64,000 nt of DNA. Origin: Pseudomonas migulae (GTDB lineage: Bacteria; Pseudomonadota; Gammaproteobacteria; Pseudomonadales; Pseudomonadaceae). The stretch is from the NCBI RefSeq assembly GCF_024169315.1, contig NZ_JALJWR010000001.1, positions 4,328,501-4,392,500 of the forward strand, read 5' to 3'. The position numbers were made by a program, and so were the translations under genes. Shown one piece after another: positions 46,444 through 54,764 of this stretch. Below the pieces are notes generated by a model. The model searched no databases and had not been told where the DNA came from. It worked only from the letters and a program-made list of their open reading frames with translations. Position 1 is the stretch's first letter, and every line of letters begins with the position of its first letter.

Positions 46444-48246
46444 TTAAAACCACTCATCCTGCATCCCCAGGCATACATCATCCCGAGCTTCAAGAATCGC
46501 CAGTTCATGGTGGCAACCCGGCACTTCCCACGTCAGGAAATACCGCGCCGCCTGCAGCTTGCCTTTATAGAAGCTCACATCCGCTGCATTCCCTTTGGCC
46601 AACCCTTCTTCGGCACGAATCGCCTGTTCCAGCCAGCGCCAGCCAATCACCGTGTGCCCGAACACTTTCAGGTACAGCGCCGAATTCGCCAGACTGCTGT
46701 TGACCTTGCCCTGAGCCAGATCCGTCAGCAGGCCAATAGTCACTGTTTGCAGGCGCGCCACCAGTTTCTCCAGGGGGTCACGCAACGGGGTCAACGATTC
46801 GTATGCATGAGCGCGCTCGGCAGTGTTGGCGATCAGACGGATCAATTGCTTGAGCCCCGCACCACCGTTCTGCGCCAGTTTGCGCCCCAGCAAGTCCAGC
46901 GACTGAATGCCGTGGGTGCCTTCATGAATCGGGTTCAAACGGTTGTCGCGGTAATACTGCTCGACCGGGTATTCACGGGTGTAACCGTGGCCACCGAGAA
47001 TCTGGATCGCCAGTTCGTTGGCCTTCAGGCAAAACTCCGACGGCCAGGATTTGACGATCGGCGTCAGCAAATCCAGCAGCTCGTGCGCCTGTTTGCGCTC
47101 GGCTTCGGTCTCAAGCGTCGTGGTGTCATCGAACAATCGCGCCGCATACAACCCGAGGTCGAACGAGCCTTCGACGTAGGCTTTTTGCGTCAGCAACATG
47201 CGTTTGACGTCAGCATGTTGAATGATCGCCACTGGCGCGGTGTTCGGGTCTTTGCTGTCCGGCACACGACCTTGCGGACGTTCCCGAGCGTATTCCAGCG
47301 AGTACAGATAGCCGGCGTAGCCGAGCATCACCGCGCCCATGCCGACGCCGATCCGGGCTTCGTTCATCATCTGGAACATGTAGCTCAAACCGTGGTGCGG
47401 CTTGCCCACCAGATAACCGACGCACTCACCGTTGTCGCCGAAGTTCAGCGCCGTGGACGTGGTGCCGCGCCAGCCCATCTTGTGGAACAGGCCGGCGAGT
47501 AGCACGTCATTGCGCTTGCCCAGGCTGCCGTCATCGTTGACAAGAAACTTGGGCACGATAAACAGCGAAATTCCCTTCACCCCGGCCGGTGCATCCGGCA
47601 GTTTGGCCAGCACCATGTGCACGATGTTTTCCGACAGCGGGTGATCGCCGCCGGAGATAAAAATCTTGTTGCCCTTGAGTCGATAGGTGCCGTCAGACGC
47701 AGGCTCGGCGCGGGTACGAATATCCGACAGCGACGAACCGGCATGCGGCTCGGTCAGGGCCATGGTGCCGAAAAAGCGACCGTCGATCATCGGTTGCAGG
47801 AAACGCTGCTTTTGCTCGTCGGTGCCGAAGCTTTCGATCAGGTTCGCCGCGCCCATGGTCAGGAACGGGTATGACGTCGATGCCGCGTTGGCCGACTGAA
47901 AGTGCGCGAAACAGGCCTGGGACAACAGCGTAGGCAGTTGCATGCCACCGGCGTCGAAACTGCGCGCGGCGTTGAGGAAACCGGCTTCGAGGAAAGCATC
48001 CACCGCGGGTTTCACTTCCGGAATCAGAATCGCCTGACCGTCCTCATAACGCGGTTCGTTCTCGTCGCCCTTGCGGTTGTGCGGGGCGAAGAACTTCTCG
48101 GCAATGCTGCGGGCGGTGCCGATGGCGGCATCGAAGGTTTCGCGGTTGTGCTCGGCGAAACGCTCACGCTGGGTCAGGCCTTCGGCATCGAGGACTTCAT
48201 ACAGCTCGAAAGCCAGATTGCGGGAACTGAGCAACGTCTCGGACAT
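46444..48246 (-). CDS. Acyl-CoA dehydrogenase, ~600-residue DmdC/FadE-like
   Basis: FAD enzyme of 600 residues for alpha,beta-dehydrogenation of an acyl-CoA. The N-terminal, middle (MALTEPHAGSSLSDIRTRA) and C-terminal helical domains are followed by the extra ~130-residue C-terminal domain found in the 3-methylmercaptopropionyl-CoA dehydrogenase-like group. The catalytic base lies in NPIHEGTHGIQSLDLLGRK, with GGHGYTREYPVEQYYRD before it. Start at 48246 with AGG-rich RBS. It stands alone, so substrate is not indicated. Confidence 0.9.
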   Translation of the reverse strand: MSETLLSSRNLAFELYEVLDAEGLTQRERFAEHNRETFDAAIGTARSIAEKFFAPHNRKGDENEPRYEDGQAILIPEVKPAVDAFLEAGFLNAARSFDAGGMQLPTLLSQACFAHFQSANAASTSYPFLTMGAANLIESFGTDEQKQRFLQPMIDGRFFGTMALTEPHAGSSLSDIRTRAEPASDGTYRLKGNKIFISGGDHPLSENIVHMVLAKLPDAPAGVKGISLFIVPKFLVNDDGSLGKRNDVLLAGLFHKMGWRGTTSTALNFGDNGECVGYLVGKPHHGLSYMFQMMNEARIGVGMGAVMLGYAGYLYSLEYARERPQGRVPDSKDPNTAPVAIIQHADVKRMLLTQKAYVEGSFDLGLYAARLFDDTTTLETEAERKQAHELLDLLTPIVKSWPSEFCLKANELAIQILGGHGYTREYPVEQYYRDNRLNPIHEGTHGIQSLDLLGRKLAQNGGAGLKQLIRLIANTAERAHAYESLTPLRDPLEKLVARLQTVTIGLLTDLAQGKVNSSLANSALYLKVFGHTVIGWRWLEQAIRAEEGLAKGNAADVSFYKGKLQAARYFLTWEVPGCHHELAILEARDDVCLGMQDEWF

Positions 48247-48363
48247 GGCGGCCTACCTTTTTTTGGAATGGACCGAGTCTAGGCGTGGGAATAGAGGCTG
48301 AACAGGATGATTGATAAGCGTGATGGTGGAGCCGCGCAGAAACTTAGCAAACACCACAAACCA

Positions 48364-48454
48364 CTGTGGGAGCGGGCTTGCCCGCGATAGCGACAGACCA
48401 GTCACATTGATAGTGACTGACACATCGCTATCGCGGGCAAGCCCGCTCCCACAG
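48364..48454. repeat. REPIN, fully palindromic
   Basis: Arms CTGTGGGAGCGGGCTTGCCC and inverse match over about 30 bp; the centre is also a small palindrome (GTCAC...GTGAC), so nearly the whole 91 bp folds as one hairpin. Lies between putA and the acyl-CoA dehydrogenase gene. Confidence 0.9.
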
Positions 48455-48471
48455 GGAATATCGCCAAGCCA

Positions 48472-48490
48472 GGCACCTGTTGCAGGTGCC
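48472..48490 (-). terminator. Hairpin after putA
   Basis: GGCACCTG and CAGGTGCC form a perfect 8-bp stem with a 3-nt loop, 14 bp beyond the putA stop on the minus strand. No long T-run follows, so terminator function is only likely. Confidence 0.55.
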
Positions 48491-48503
48491 CGGATCGTCG
48501 GGG

Positions 48504-51500
48504 TTAACCGATGGTCATCAGGCTGGCATTACCACCCGCCGCAGCGGTGTTAACACTCAACGCCCGCTCAATCACCAGGCGCTCCAGCGCAATGTTGGTC
48601 TCGCCCTGGGACAAGCCGTGAACCCCGACAATCGCACCGGCACGCTTGGCCACTTGCTGGCAAACCGCACGCAACTGATCGGAATGGCCGTGATGCAGAA
48701 CCGCATCAAACACCACTTCGTCCTTGTTCCAGTCGGAAACCAACTTGATGCGCGCCTGAACTTCCTTCGGCAGACGTGCGAACAATGCCTTGGTCAAGTC
48801 AGCTTCCGGCCACACCGCCGAACCACCGACAGCCAACACCGCCGCCAGTTGAGTCAGCAGATCGCCTTCGACTTCCGCCAGGTTCAGCACGTGTTCGCGC
48901 GGCAGGATGGCATAGCTGTTGCGCTCGCCGGTCGGGCCCGCCAGAACACGGGTGATCCCGCTTTGCGATTGCGCCGCGAACTGCGTGCACAGGGTGCTCA
49001 GGTCGGCAAACTTGTTGCTGTCGGCCCAGGCTTGCAGCGCGGTCAGCGGTTTGCTCATGGCATCACGCAGACGAACGTCCGGTGCGGTGACAGCGTCGCC
49101 GCGAGCGAAGGATTGTTCGATTGCATCGGTAGGACGGGTCGACAGCAGACGGTACAGGTACAACGGACCGCCGGCTTTCGGGCCAGTACCCGACAGGCCT
49201 TCGCCACCGAACGGTTGCACGCCGACCACCGCGCCGACGATGTTGCGGTTCACGTAGACGTTACCGGCATTGACGTTGTCGATCACCTTGGCGATGGTCT
49301 CGTCGATGCGGGTGTGCACGCCCAGCGTCAGGCCGTAGCCGGAAGCGTTGATCTGGCCGATCAACTGGTCGATGTCCTTGCGCTTGTAGCGAACCACGTG
49401 CAGCACCGGACCGAAGATCTCGCGTTGCAGTTCGTCGAAGCTCTCCAGTTCGATCAGCGTCGGCATCACGAAGGTGCCGCGTTTGACTTCTTCAGCATCG
49501 GCAATAGCCACCTGGTACACACTGCGACCTTTGTCGCGCATGGCCTGGATGTGTTTCTCGATGCCTGCCTTGGCTTCGGCGTCGATCACCGGGCCGATGT
49601 CCACGGACAGCCGCTCCGGGTTGCCGAGACGGCATTCAGCCATGGCGCCCTTGAGCATTTCGATGACACGGTCAGCGGAATCTTCCTGCAAGCAAAGTAC
49701 ACGCAGGGCCGAGCAACGTTGACCGGCGCTGTCGAAGGCCGACGACACCACGTCGATCACAACCTGTTCGGTCAGTGCCGAGGAGTCGACGATCATCGCG
49801 TTCTGGCCACCGGTTTCGGCGATCAGCGGAATCGGACGGCCTTGTGCATCCAGGCGACCGGCAACGTTGCGTTGCAGCAAACGAGCGACTTCGGTGGAGC
49901 CGGTGAACATCACGCCTTTGACCCGATCGTCACCGACCAGACGGGCGCCGACGGTTTCGCCACGGCCCGGCAGCAGTTGCAGCACGCCTTCCGGAATCCC
50001 GGCTTCGAGCAACAGTCGCACGGCCTGGGCGGCGACCAGCGGGGTTTGTTCCGCAGGCTTGGCCAGTACCGGGTTGCCGGCGGCCAAGGCCGCAGCGACC
50101 TGGCCACTGAAGATGGCCAGCGGGAAGTTCCACGGGCTGATGCACACCACCGGACCCAGCGGACGGTGGGCGTCGTTGGTGAAATCGTTGCGTGCCTGCA
50201 CCGCGTAGTAGCGCAGGAAGTCCACGGCTTCACGCACTTCGGCGATGGCGTTGGCAAAGGTCTTGCCGGCTTCGCGAGCCAGCAGGCCCATCAGCGGCTG
50301 GATCTCGCCTTCCATCAAATCGGCGGCACGTTCCAGAATCGCGGCGCGTTCGGCGGGCGGAGTGGCCTGCCAGATCGGTGCAGCGTTCAGGGCGCACTGG
50401 ATCGCGTTGTCGACGTCTTCGACGGTCGCTTCCTGCACGTGACCGACCACATCGCGCAGATCCGACGGGTTCAATACCGGTGCAGGCGTTTCAGTGCTGG
50501 AGACGCAACCGAGCATCGGCGCGGCTTTCCAGCTGTTGTGAGCGGTGGCCAGCAGGGCGCAGGACAGGGAAGCCAGACGATGTTCGTTGGCCATGTCGAT
50601 GCCGCTGGAGTTGGCGCGCTCGGCACCATAAAGATCACGCGGCAGCGGGATACGCGGGTGCGGCAGGCCGAAGCCGCCTTCCAGCGTCGCCATCTGCTCG
50701 ATGCTGGCCACTGGATCGGCCACCAGCTCCTGAATCGAAATGGACTGGTCGGCGATACGGTTGACGAACGAGGTGTTCGCGCCGTTTTCCAGCAGGCGAC
50801 GTACCAGGTACGCCAGCAGGGTTTCGTGAGTGCCGACCGGAGCGTACACGCGGCACGGACGGTTCAGCTTGCCTTCGGAAACTTTGCCTACAACCTGTTC
50901 GTACAGCGGTTCACCCATGCCGTGCAGGCACTGGAACTCGTACTGACCCGGGTAATAGTTCTGACCCGCGATGTGGTAAATGGCCGACAGGGTGTGGGCG
51001 TTGTGCGTGGCGAACTGCGGGTAAATGACTTCCGGCACCGACAGCAGTTTGCGGGCGCAGGCGATGTAGGAAACGTCGGTGTACACCTTGCGGGTGTAGA
51101 CCGGATAGCCTTCCAGGCCTTCGACCTGGGCGCGCTTGATTTCGCTGTCCCAGTACGCACCTTTTACCAGGCGGATCATCAGGCGATGACGGCTGCGGCG
51201 AGCCAGGTCGATCACGTAGTCGATCACGTACGGGCAACGCTTCTGGTAAGCCTGGATCACGAAACCGATGCCGTTCCAGCCAGTCAGTTGCGGCTCGAAG
51301 CACAGACGCTCCAGCAGATCCAGCGACAGCTCCAGACGGTCAGCTTCTTCGGCGTCGATGTTCAGGCCGATGTCGTATTGCTTGGCCAGCAGGGTCAGCG
51401 ACAACAGGCGCGGGTACAACTCATCCATCACACGCTCGTACTGCGCACGGCTGTAACGCGGGTGCAGTGCCGAGAGCTTGATGGAAATGCCTGGGCCTTC

Positions 51501-52457
51501 ATAAATCCCACGACCGTGGGACGCTTTGCCGATCGAGTGGATGGCTTGTTCGTACGACGCCAGGTACTTCTGGGCGTCGTGCTCGGTGAGCGCGGCTTCA
51601 CCCAGCATGTCGTAGGAATAACGGAAGCCCTTGGCTTCGAACTTGCTGGCGTTGGCCAGGGCTTCGGCGATGGTTTCGCCGGTGACGAACTGCTCGCCCA
51701 TCAGGCGCATGGCCATGTCGACGCCCTTGCGGATCATCGGCTCACCGCTCTTGCCGATGATGCGGCTCAGCGAAGAGGTCAGGCCGGCTTCGTTGTGGGT
51801 GGCGACCAGTTTGCCGGTCAGCAGCAGACCCCAGGTGGCGGCGTTGACGAACAGCGACGGGCTGTTGCCCAAATGCGGGTGCCAGTTGCCGGTGCTGATC
51901 TTGTCGCGAATCAGTGCGTCGCGAGTGCCTTTGTCCGGGATGCGCAGCAGCGCTTCGGCCAGGCACATCAGTGCCACGCCTTCCTGGGACGACAGGGAAA
52001 ATTCCTGCAACAGGCCCTGAACAATCCCGGCACGGCCGCCGGCGCTCTTCTGATTGCGCAGTTTCTCGGCAATCGAGGCAGCCAGCTTGTTGGTGGCTTC
52101 CGCCATGGCGACCGGCAGGCGAGCCTGTTCGATCAGCATCGGCACCACTTCCGGCTCTGGGCGACGGTAAGCGGCGGTGATCGAAGCGCGCAGCACCGAT
52201 TGCGGCAGGATGCTTTCGGCGAACTCGAGGAAGCACTGGTGCGCGTGGTCGACATGGACCTCGCCACTGTCGTCAGCCTCTTTGGCGGTCAGGCCGTTCA
52301 GCTCGGTCAGGGTTGCACCACCCTCGAGTTTTTCCAGGTAATTGAAAATTGCCTGCTTGATCAGCCAGTGCGGCGTGCGATCAATCGAGGTCGCGGCGGC
52401 CTTGAGGCGCTCGCGGGTCGGGTCATCAAGTTTGACCCCAAGGGTGGTGGTAGCCAT
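48504..52457 (-). CDS. putA: Trifunctional PutA: repressor, proline dehydrogenase, P5C dehydrogenase
   Basis: A 1317-residue protein oxidising proline to glutamate in two steps. Residues 1-47 (TTLGVKLDDPTRERLKAAA...LIKQAIFNYL) are a ribbon-helix-helix DNA-binding domain, so it also represses the put genes when proline is low. The FAD-binding proline dehydrogenase barrel follows (GRGIYEGPGISIKLSALHPRYS; LVKGAYWDSEIK), then the NAD+ aldehyde dehydrogenase part with AETGGQNAMIVDSS and catalytic Cys in SAGQRCSALRVL, and a C-terminal lid domain. ATG at 52457 gives the conserved N-terminus. Divergent from putP with operators in between. Confidence 0.97.
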   Translation of the reverse strand: MATTTLGVKLDDPTRERLKAAATSIDRTPHWLIKQAIFNYLEKLEGGATLTELNGLTAKEADDSGEVHVDHAHQCFLEFAESILPQSVLRASITAAYRRPEPEVVPMLIEQARLPVAMAEATNKLAASIAEKLRNQKSAGGRAGIVQGLLQEFSLSSQEGVALMCLAEALLRIPDKGTRDALIRDKISTGNWHPHLGNSPSLFVNAATWGLLLTGKLVATHNEAGLTSSLSRIIGKSGEPMIRKGVDMAMRLMGEQFVTGETIAEALANASKFEAKGFRYSYDMLGEAALTEHDAQKYLASYEQAIHSIGKASHGRGIYEGPGISIKLSALHPRYSRAQYERVMDELYPRLLSLTLLAKQYDIGLNIDAEEADRLELSLDLLERLCFEPQLTGWNGIGFVIQAYQKRCPYVIDYVIDLARRSRHRLMIRLVKGAYWDSEIKRAQVEGLEGYPVYTRKVYTDVSYIACARKLLSVPEVIYPQFATHNAHTLSAIYHIAGQNYYPGQYEFQCLHGMGEPLYEQVVGKVSEGKLNRPCRVYAPVGTHETLLAYLVRRLLENGANTSFVNRIADQSISIQELVADPVASIEQMATLEGGFGLPHPRIPLPRDLYGAERANSSGIDMANEHRLASLSCALLATAHNSWKAAPMLGCVSSTETPAPVLNPSDLRDVVGHVQEATVEDVDNAIQCALNAAPIWQATPPAERAAILERAADLMEGEIQPLMGLLAREAGKTFANAIAEVREAVDFLRYYAVQARNDFTNDAHRPLGPVVCISPWNFPLAIFSGQVAAALAAGNPVLAKPAEQTPLVAAQAVRLLLEAGIPEGVLQLLPGRGETVGARLVGDDRVKGVMFTGSTEVARLLQRNVAGRLDAQGRPIPLIAETGGQNAMIVDSSALTEQVVIDVVSSAFDSAGQRCSALRVLCLQEDSADRVIEMLKGAMAECRLGNPERLSVDIGPVIDAEAKAGIEKHIQAMRDKGRSVYQVAIADAEEVKRGTFVMPTLIELESFDELQREIFGPVLHVVRYKRKDIDQLIGQINASGYGLTLGVHTRIDETIAKVIDNVNAGNVYVNRNIVGAVVGVQPFGGEGLSGTGPKAGGPLYLYRLLSTRPTDAIEQSFARGDAVTAPDVRLRDAMSKPLTALQAWADSNKFADLSTLCTQFAAQSQSGITRVLAGPTGERNSYAILPREHVLNLAEVEGDLLTQLAAVLAVGGSAVWPEADLTKALFARLPKEVQARIKLVSDWNKDEVVFDAVLHHGHSDQLRAVCQQVAKRAGAIVGVHGLSQGETNIALERLVIERALSVNTAAAGGNASLMTIG

Positions 52458-52527
52458 ATTTTTATCCTCATGTTTGCCACGACCGCGTGGCATCAGCTGG
52501 CCGCAAGATTAGCTGTGCGCTGTTCGA

Positions 52528-52791
52528 GGTGCAACCGGGTGCAACCCTTTTTTTGTCGGAATAATAAGCAGCTCGTCAGGAATTAAATTCCGGTACGAAC
52601 GTACCGCTCCTGCTTGGTGCTTTTAATTCTAGGGAAACTCGTTTACTGCGCTAAAAGGGAGCAAAAACCGCCTTTTTTCGAGTAAATCCGACTAGGTGCA
52701 ACTTATTCTCAAGAAATGGGTTGCACCTTATTTGCTTTGTTGAATAGCATTCGCGGCCAAGGTGCAACCGGTCAGAAGACAGGTGCATCCG
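52528..52791. promoter_or_regulatory. Array of six PutA operator-like GGTGCAAC boxes
   Basis: The 463-bp putA-putP gap holds GGTGCAACC at 52528-52536, 52538-52546 and 52762-52770, GGTGCAACT at 52695-52703, the reverse form GGTTGCACC at 52719-52727, and a variant GGTGCATCC at 52783-52791. The core TGCAAC is the complement of GTTGCA, the known E. coli PutA recognition core. Start-to-start spacings of 10, 24 and 21 bp put most pairs near the same helix face. Confidence 0.8.
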
Positions 52792-52920
52792 GCTGATGGC
52801 TTTCCTGGGGAAACATCAGTCATAAATGCGCGGGATCCACAATCGTCTGTCAAACGTCGTCGTTTGCGAGCGGTTTACAAAAACCGCCGCTACATAAAAA
52901 CAAAGCCAGGGCGTAACTTA

Positions 52921-54405
52921 ATGAGCGTAAGCAATCCAACCCTGATCACGTTCGTGATCTACATCGCAGCAATGGTGCTGATCGGCTTCATGGCCTATCG
53001 CTCCACCAACAACCTTTCTGACTACATTCTGGGCGGTCGCAGCCTGGGCAGCGTCGTGACTGCATTGTCCGCCGGCGCCTCCGACATGAGCGGCTGGTTG
53101 TTGATGGGCCTGCCGGGCGCCATCTACATGTCCGGTCTTTCCGAAAGCTGGATCGCCATCGGCCTGATCATCGGTGCTTACCTGAACTGGTTGTTCGTCG
53201 CTGGCCGTCTGCGCGTGCAGACCGAGCACAACGGCGATGCGCTGACCCTGCCGGACTACTTCTCCAGCCGTTTCGAAGACAAAAGCGGCCTGCTGCGGAT
53301 CATCTCCGCTGTCGTGATTCTGGTGTTCTTCACCATCTACTGCGCATCCGGCATCGTGGCCGGCGCCCGTCTGTTCGAAAGCACCTTCGGCATGTCCTAC
53401 GAGACAGCGCTGTGGGCCGGTGCTGCGGCGACGATTGCCTACACATTCGTCGGCGGTTTCCTGGCAGTAAGCTGGACAGACACCGTACAAGCCACGCTGA
53501 TGATCTTCGCCCTGTTGCTGACGCCGATCATCGTGCTGCTGGCCACCGGCGGCGTCGACACCACGTTCCTGGCCATCGAAGCGCAAGATCCAAGCAACTT
53601 CGACATGCTGAAAAACACCACCTTCATCGGCATCATCTCGCTGATGGGCTGGGGCCTGGGTTACTTCGGCCAACCGCACATCCTGGCGCGTTTCATGGCC
53701 GCGGATTCGGTCAAGTCGATCGCCAACGCTCGCCGCATCTCCATGACCTGGATGATCCTGTGCCTGGGCGGCACCGTGGCTGTTGGTTTCTTCGGTATCG
53801 CTTACTTCTCGGCGCACCCTGAGGTGGCCGGTCCTGTGACCGAAAACCACGAGCGCGTGTTCATCGAACTGGCCAAAATCCTCTTCAACCCATGGATCGC
53901 CGGTGTACTGCTGTCGGCCATTCTGGCTGCCGTAATGAGCACCCTGAGCTGCCAACTGCTGGTGTGCTCGAGCGCCCTGACCGAAGACTTCTACAAAACC
54001 TTCCTGCGCAAAACCGCTTCCCAGGTTGAACTGGTCTGGGTCGGTCGCGCCATGGTGCTGCTGGTTGCCCTGATCGCTATCGCTCTGGCGGCTAACCCGG
54101 AAAACCGCGTACTGGGTCTGGTCAGCTACGCCTGGGCTGGCTTCGGTGCTGCGTTCGGTCCGGTCGTCCTGATCTCCGTGATCTGGAAAGACATGACTCG
54201 CAACGGCGCACTGGCCGGCATTCTGGTTGGCGCGATCACTGTGATCGTGTGGAAACACTTCGAGCTGCTGGGTCTGTACGAAATCATCCCTGGTTTCATC
54301 TTCGCCAGCCTGGCGATCTACATCGTCAGCAAACTGGGCACGCCGACTCACGGCATGCTGCAGCGCTTCGCGGCTGCCGAGGCAGATTTCCGCCTGAACA
54401 AGTGA
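52921..54405 (+). CDS. putP: Sodium/proline symporter PutP
   Basis: Inner-membrane Na+/proline symporter (SSS family) of 494 residues with about 13 helices. Landmarks are LSDYILGGRSLGSVVTALSAGASDMSGWLL near the N-terminus and GWGLGYFGQPHILARFMA in the centre. ATG at 52921 is the family start; the open frame upstream runs across the operator region and is not coding. Expected to be induced by proline through release of PutA. A clear terminator follows. Confidence 0.97.
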   Translation: MSVSNPTLITFVIYIAAMVLIGFMAYRSTNNLSDYILGGRSLGSVVTALSAGASDMSGWLLMGLPGAIYMSGLSESWIAIGLIIGAYLNWLFVAGRLRVQTEHNGDALTLPDYFSSRFEDKSGLLRIISAVVILVFFTIYCASGIVAGARLFESTFGMSYETALWAGAAATIAYTFVGGFLAVSWTDTVQATLMIFALLLTPIIVLLATGGVDTTFLAIEAQDPSNFDMLKNTTFIGIISLMGWGLGYFGQPHILARFMAADSVKSIANARRISMTWMILCLGGTVAVGFFGIAYFSAHPEVAGPVTENHERVFIELAKILFNPWIAGVLLSAILAAVMSTLSCQLLVCSSALTEDFYKTFLRKTASQVELVWVGRAMVLLVALIAIALAANPENRVLGLVSYAWAGFGAAFGPVVLISVIWKDMTRNGALAGILVGAITVIVWKHFELLGLYEIIPGFIFASLAIYIVSKLGTPTHGMLQRFAAAEADFRLNK

Positions 54406-54443
54406 TCGGGATGAGCTGAGGCTCTGACCTTTCGCCGAACATG

Positions 54444-54481
54444 AAAACGGCCCGCTTCCTTTGGAGGCGGGCCGTTTTTTT
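54444..54481 (+). terminator. Rho-independent terminator of putP
   Basis: AACGGCCCGC pairs with GCGGGCCGTT, extended by TTCC/GGAG, followed by seven T residues. It lies 40 bp after the putP stop; the best terminator in the window. Confidence 0.92.
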
Positions 54482-54511
54482 ATGGCGGATCTTGTGGCAT
54501 CGAAGTTCCAA

Positions 54512-54601
54512 TGTGGGAGCGGGCTTGCTCGCGAATGCGGTGGGTCATTCGGCATGAATGTTGACTGACACTCCCCATTCGCGAGCAAGCCCGCTCCCAC
54601 A
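54512..54601. repeat. REPIN
   Basis: TGTGGGAGCGGGCTTGCTCG with a perfect inverse partner ending GCTCCCACA, in the 359-bp gap between putP and vgrG. The rest of the gap (54602-54764) is AT-rich and should hold the vgrG promoter. Confidence 0.9.
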
Positions 54602-54725
54602 TTGGCCGGTGATGGTTTGAGAGAGATGTCTGTAGTCAGATGTCCCGATTTACGAAGGAAAAATCTTTAAGAAAACACGACAAATCTGAGTTTCCTGTCC
54701 CTTCATCAACACCCCTTGTCGCTCA

Positions 54726-54752
54726 TGCAGAATCGCACGCCTTCATTCTGCA
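54726..54752 (+). promoter_or_regulatory. Inverted repeat before vgrG
   Basis: TGCAGAAT (54726-54733) and ATTCTGCA (54745-54752) form an 8-bp dyad with an 11-bp spacer, ending 12 bp before the vgrG ATG; candidate operator or RBS-proximal hairpin. Confidence 0.45.
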
Positions 54753-54764
54753 GAGACACATCGG

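Noticed and set aside
48480..52586. A 1368-codon open frame on the plus strand opposite putA
   Set aside because: It is an antisense shadow produced by high-GC codon use; putA on the other strand has full catalytic motifs and the shadow protein shows no domain and biased His/Gln/Arg-rich composition.
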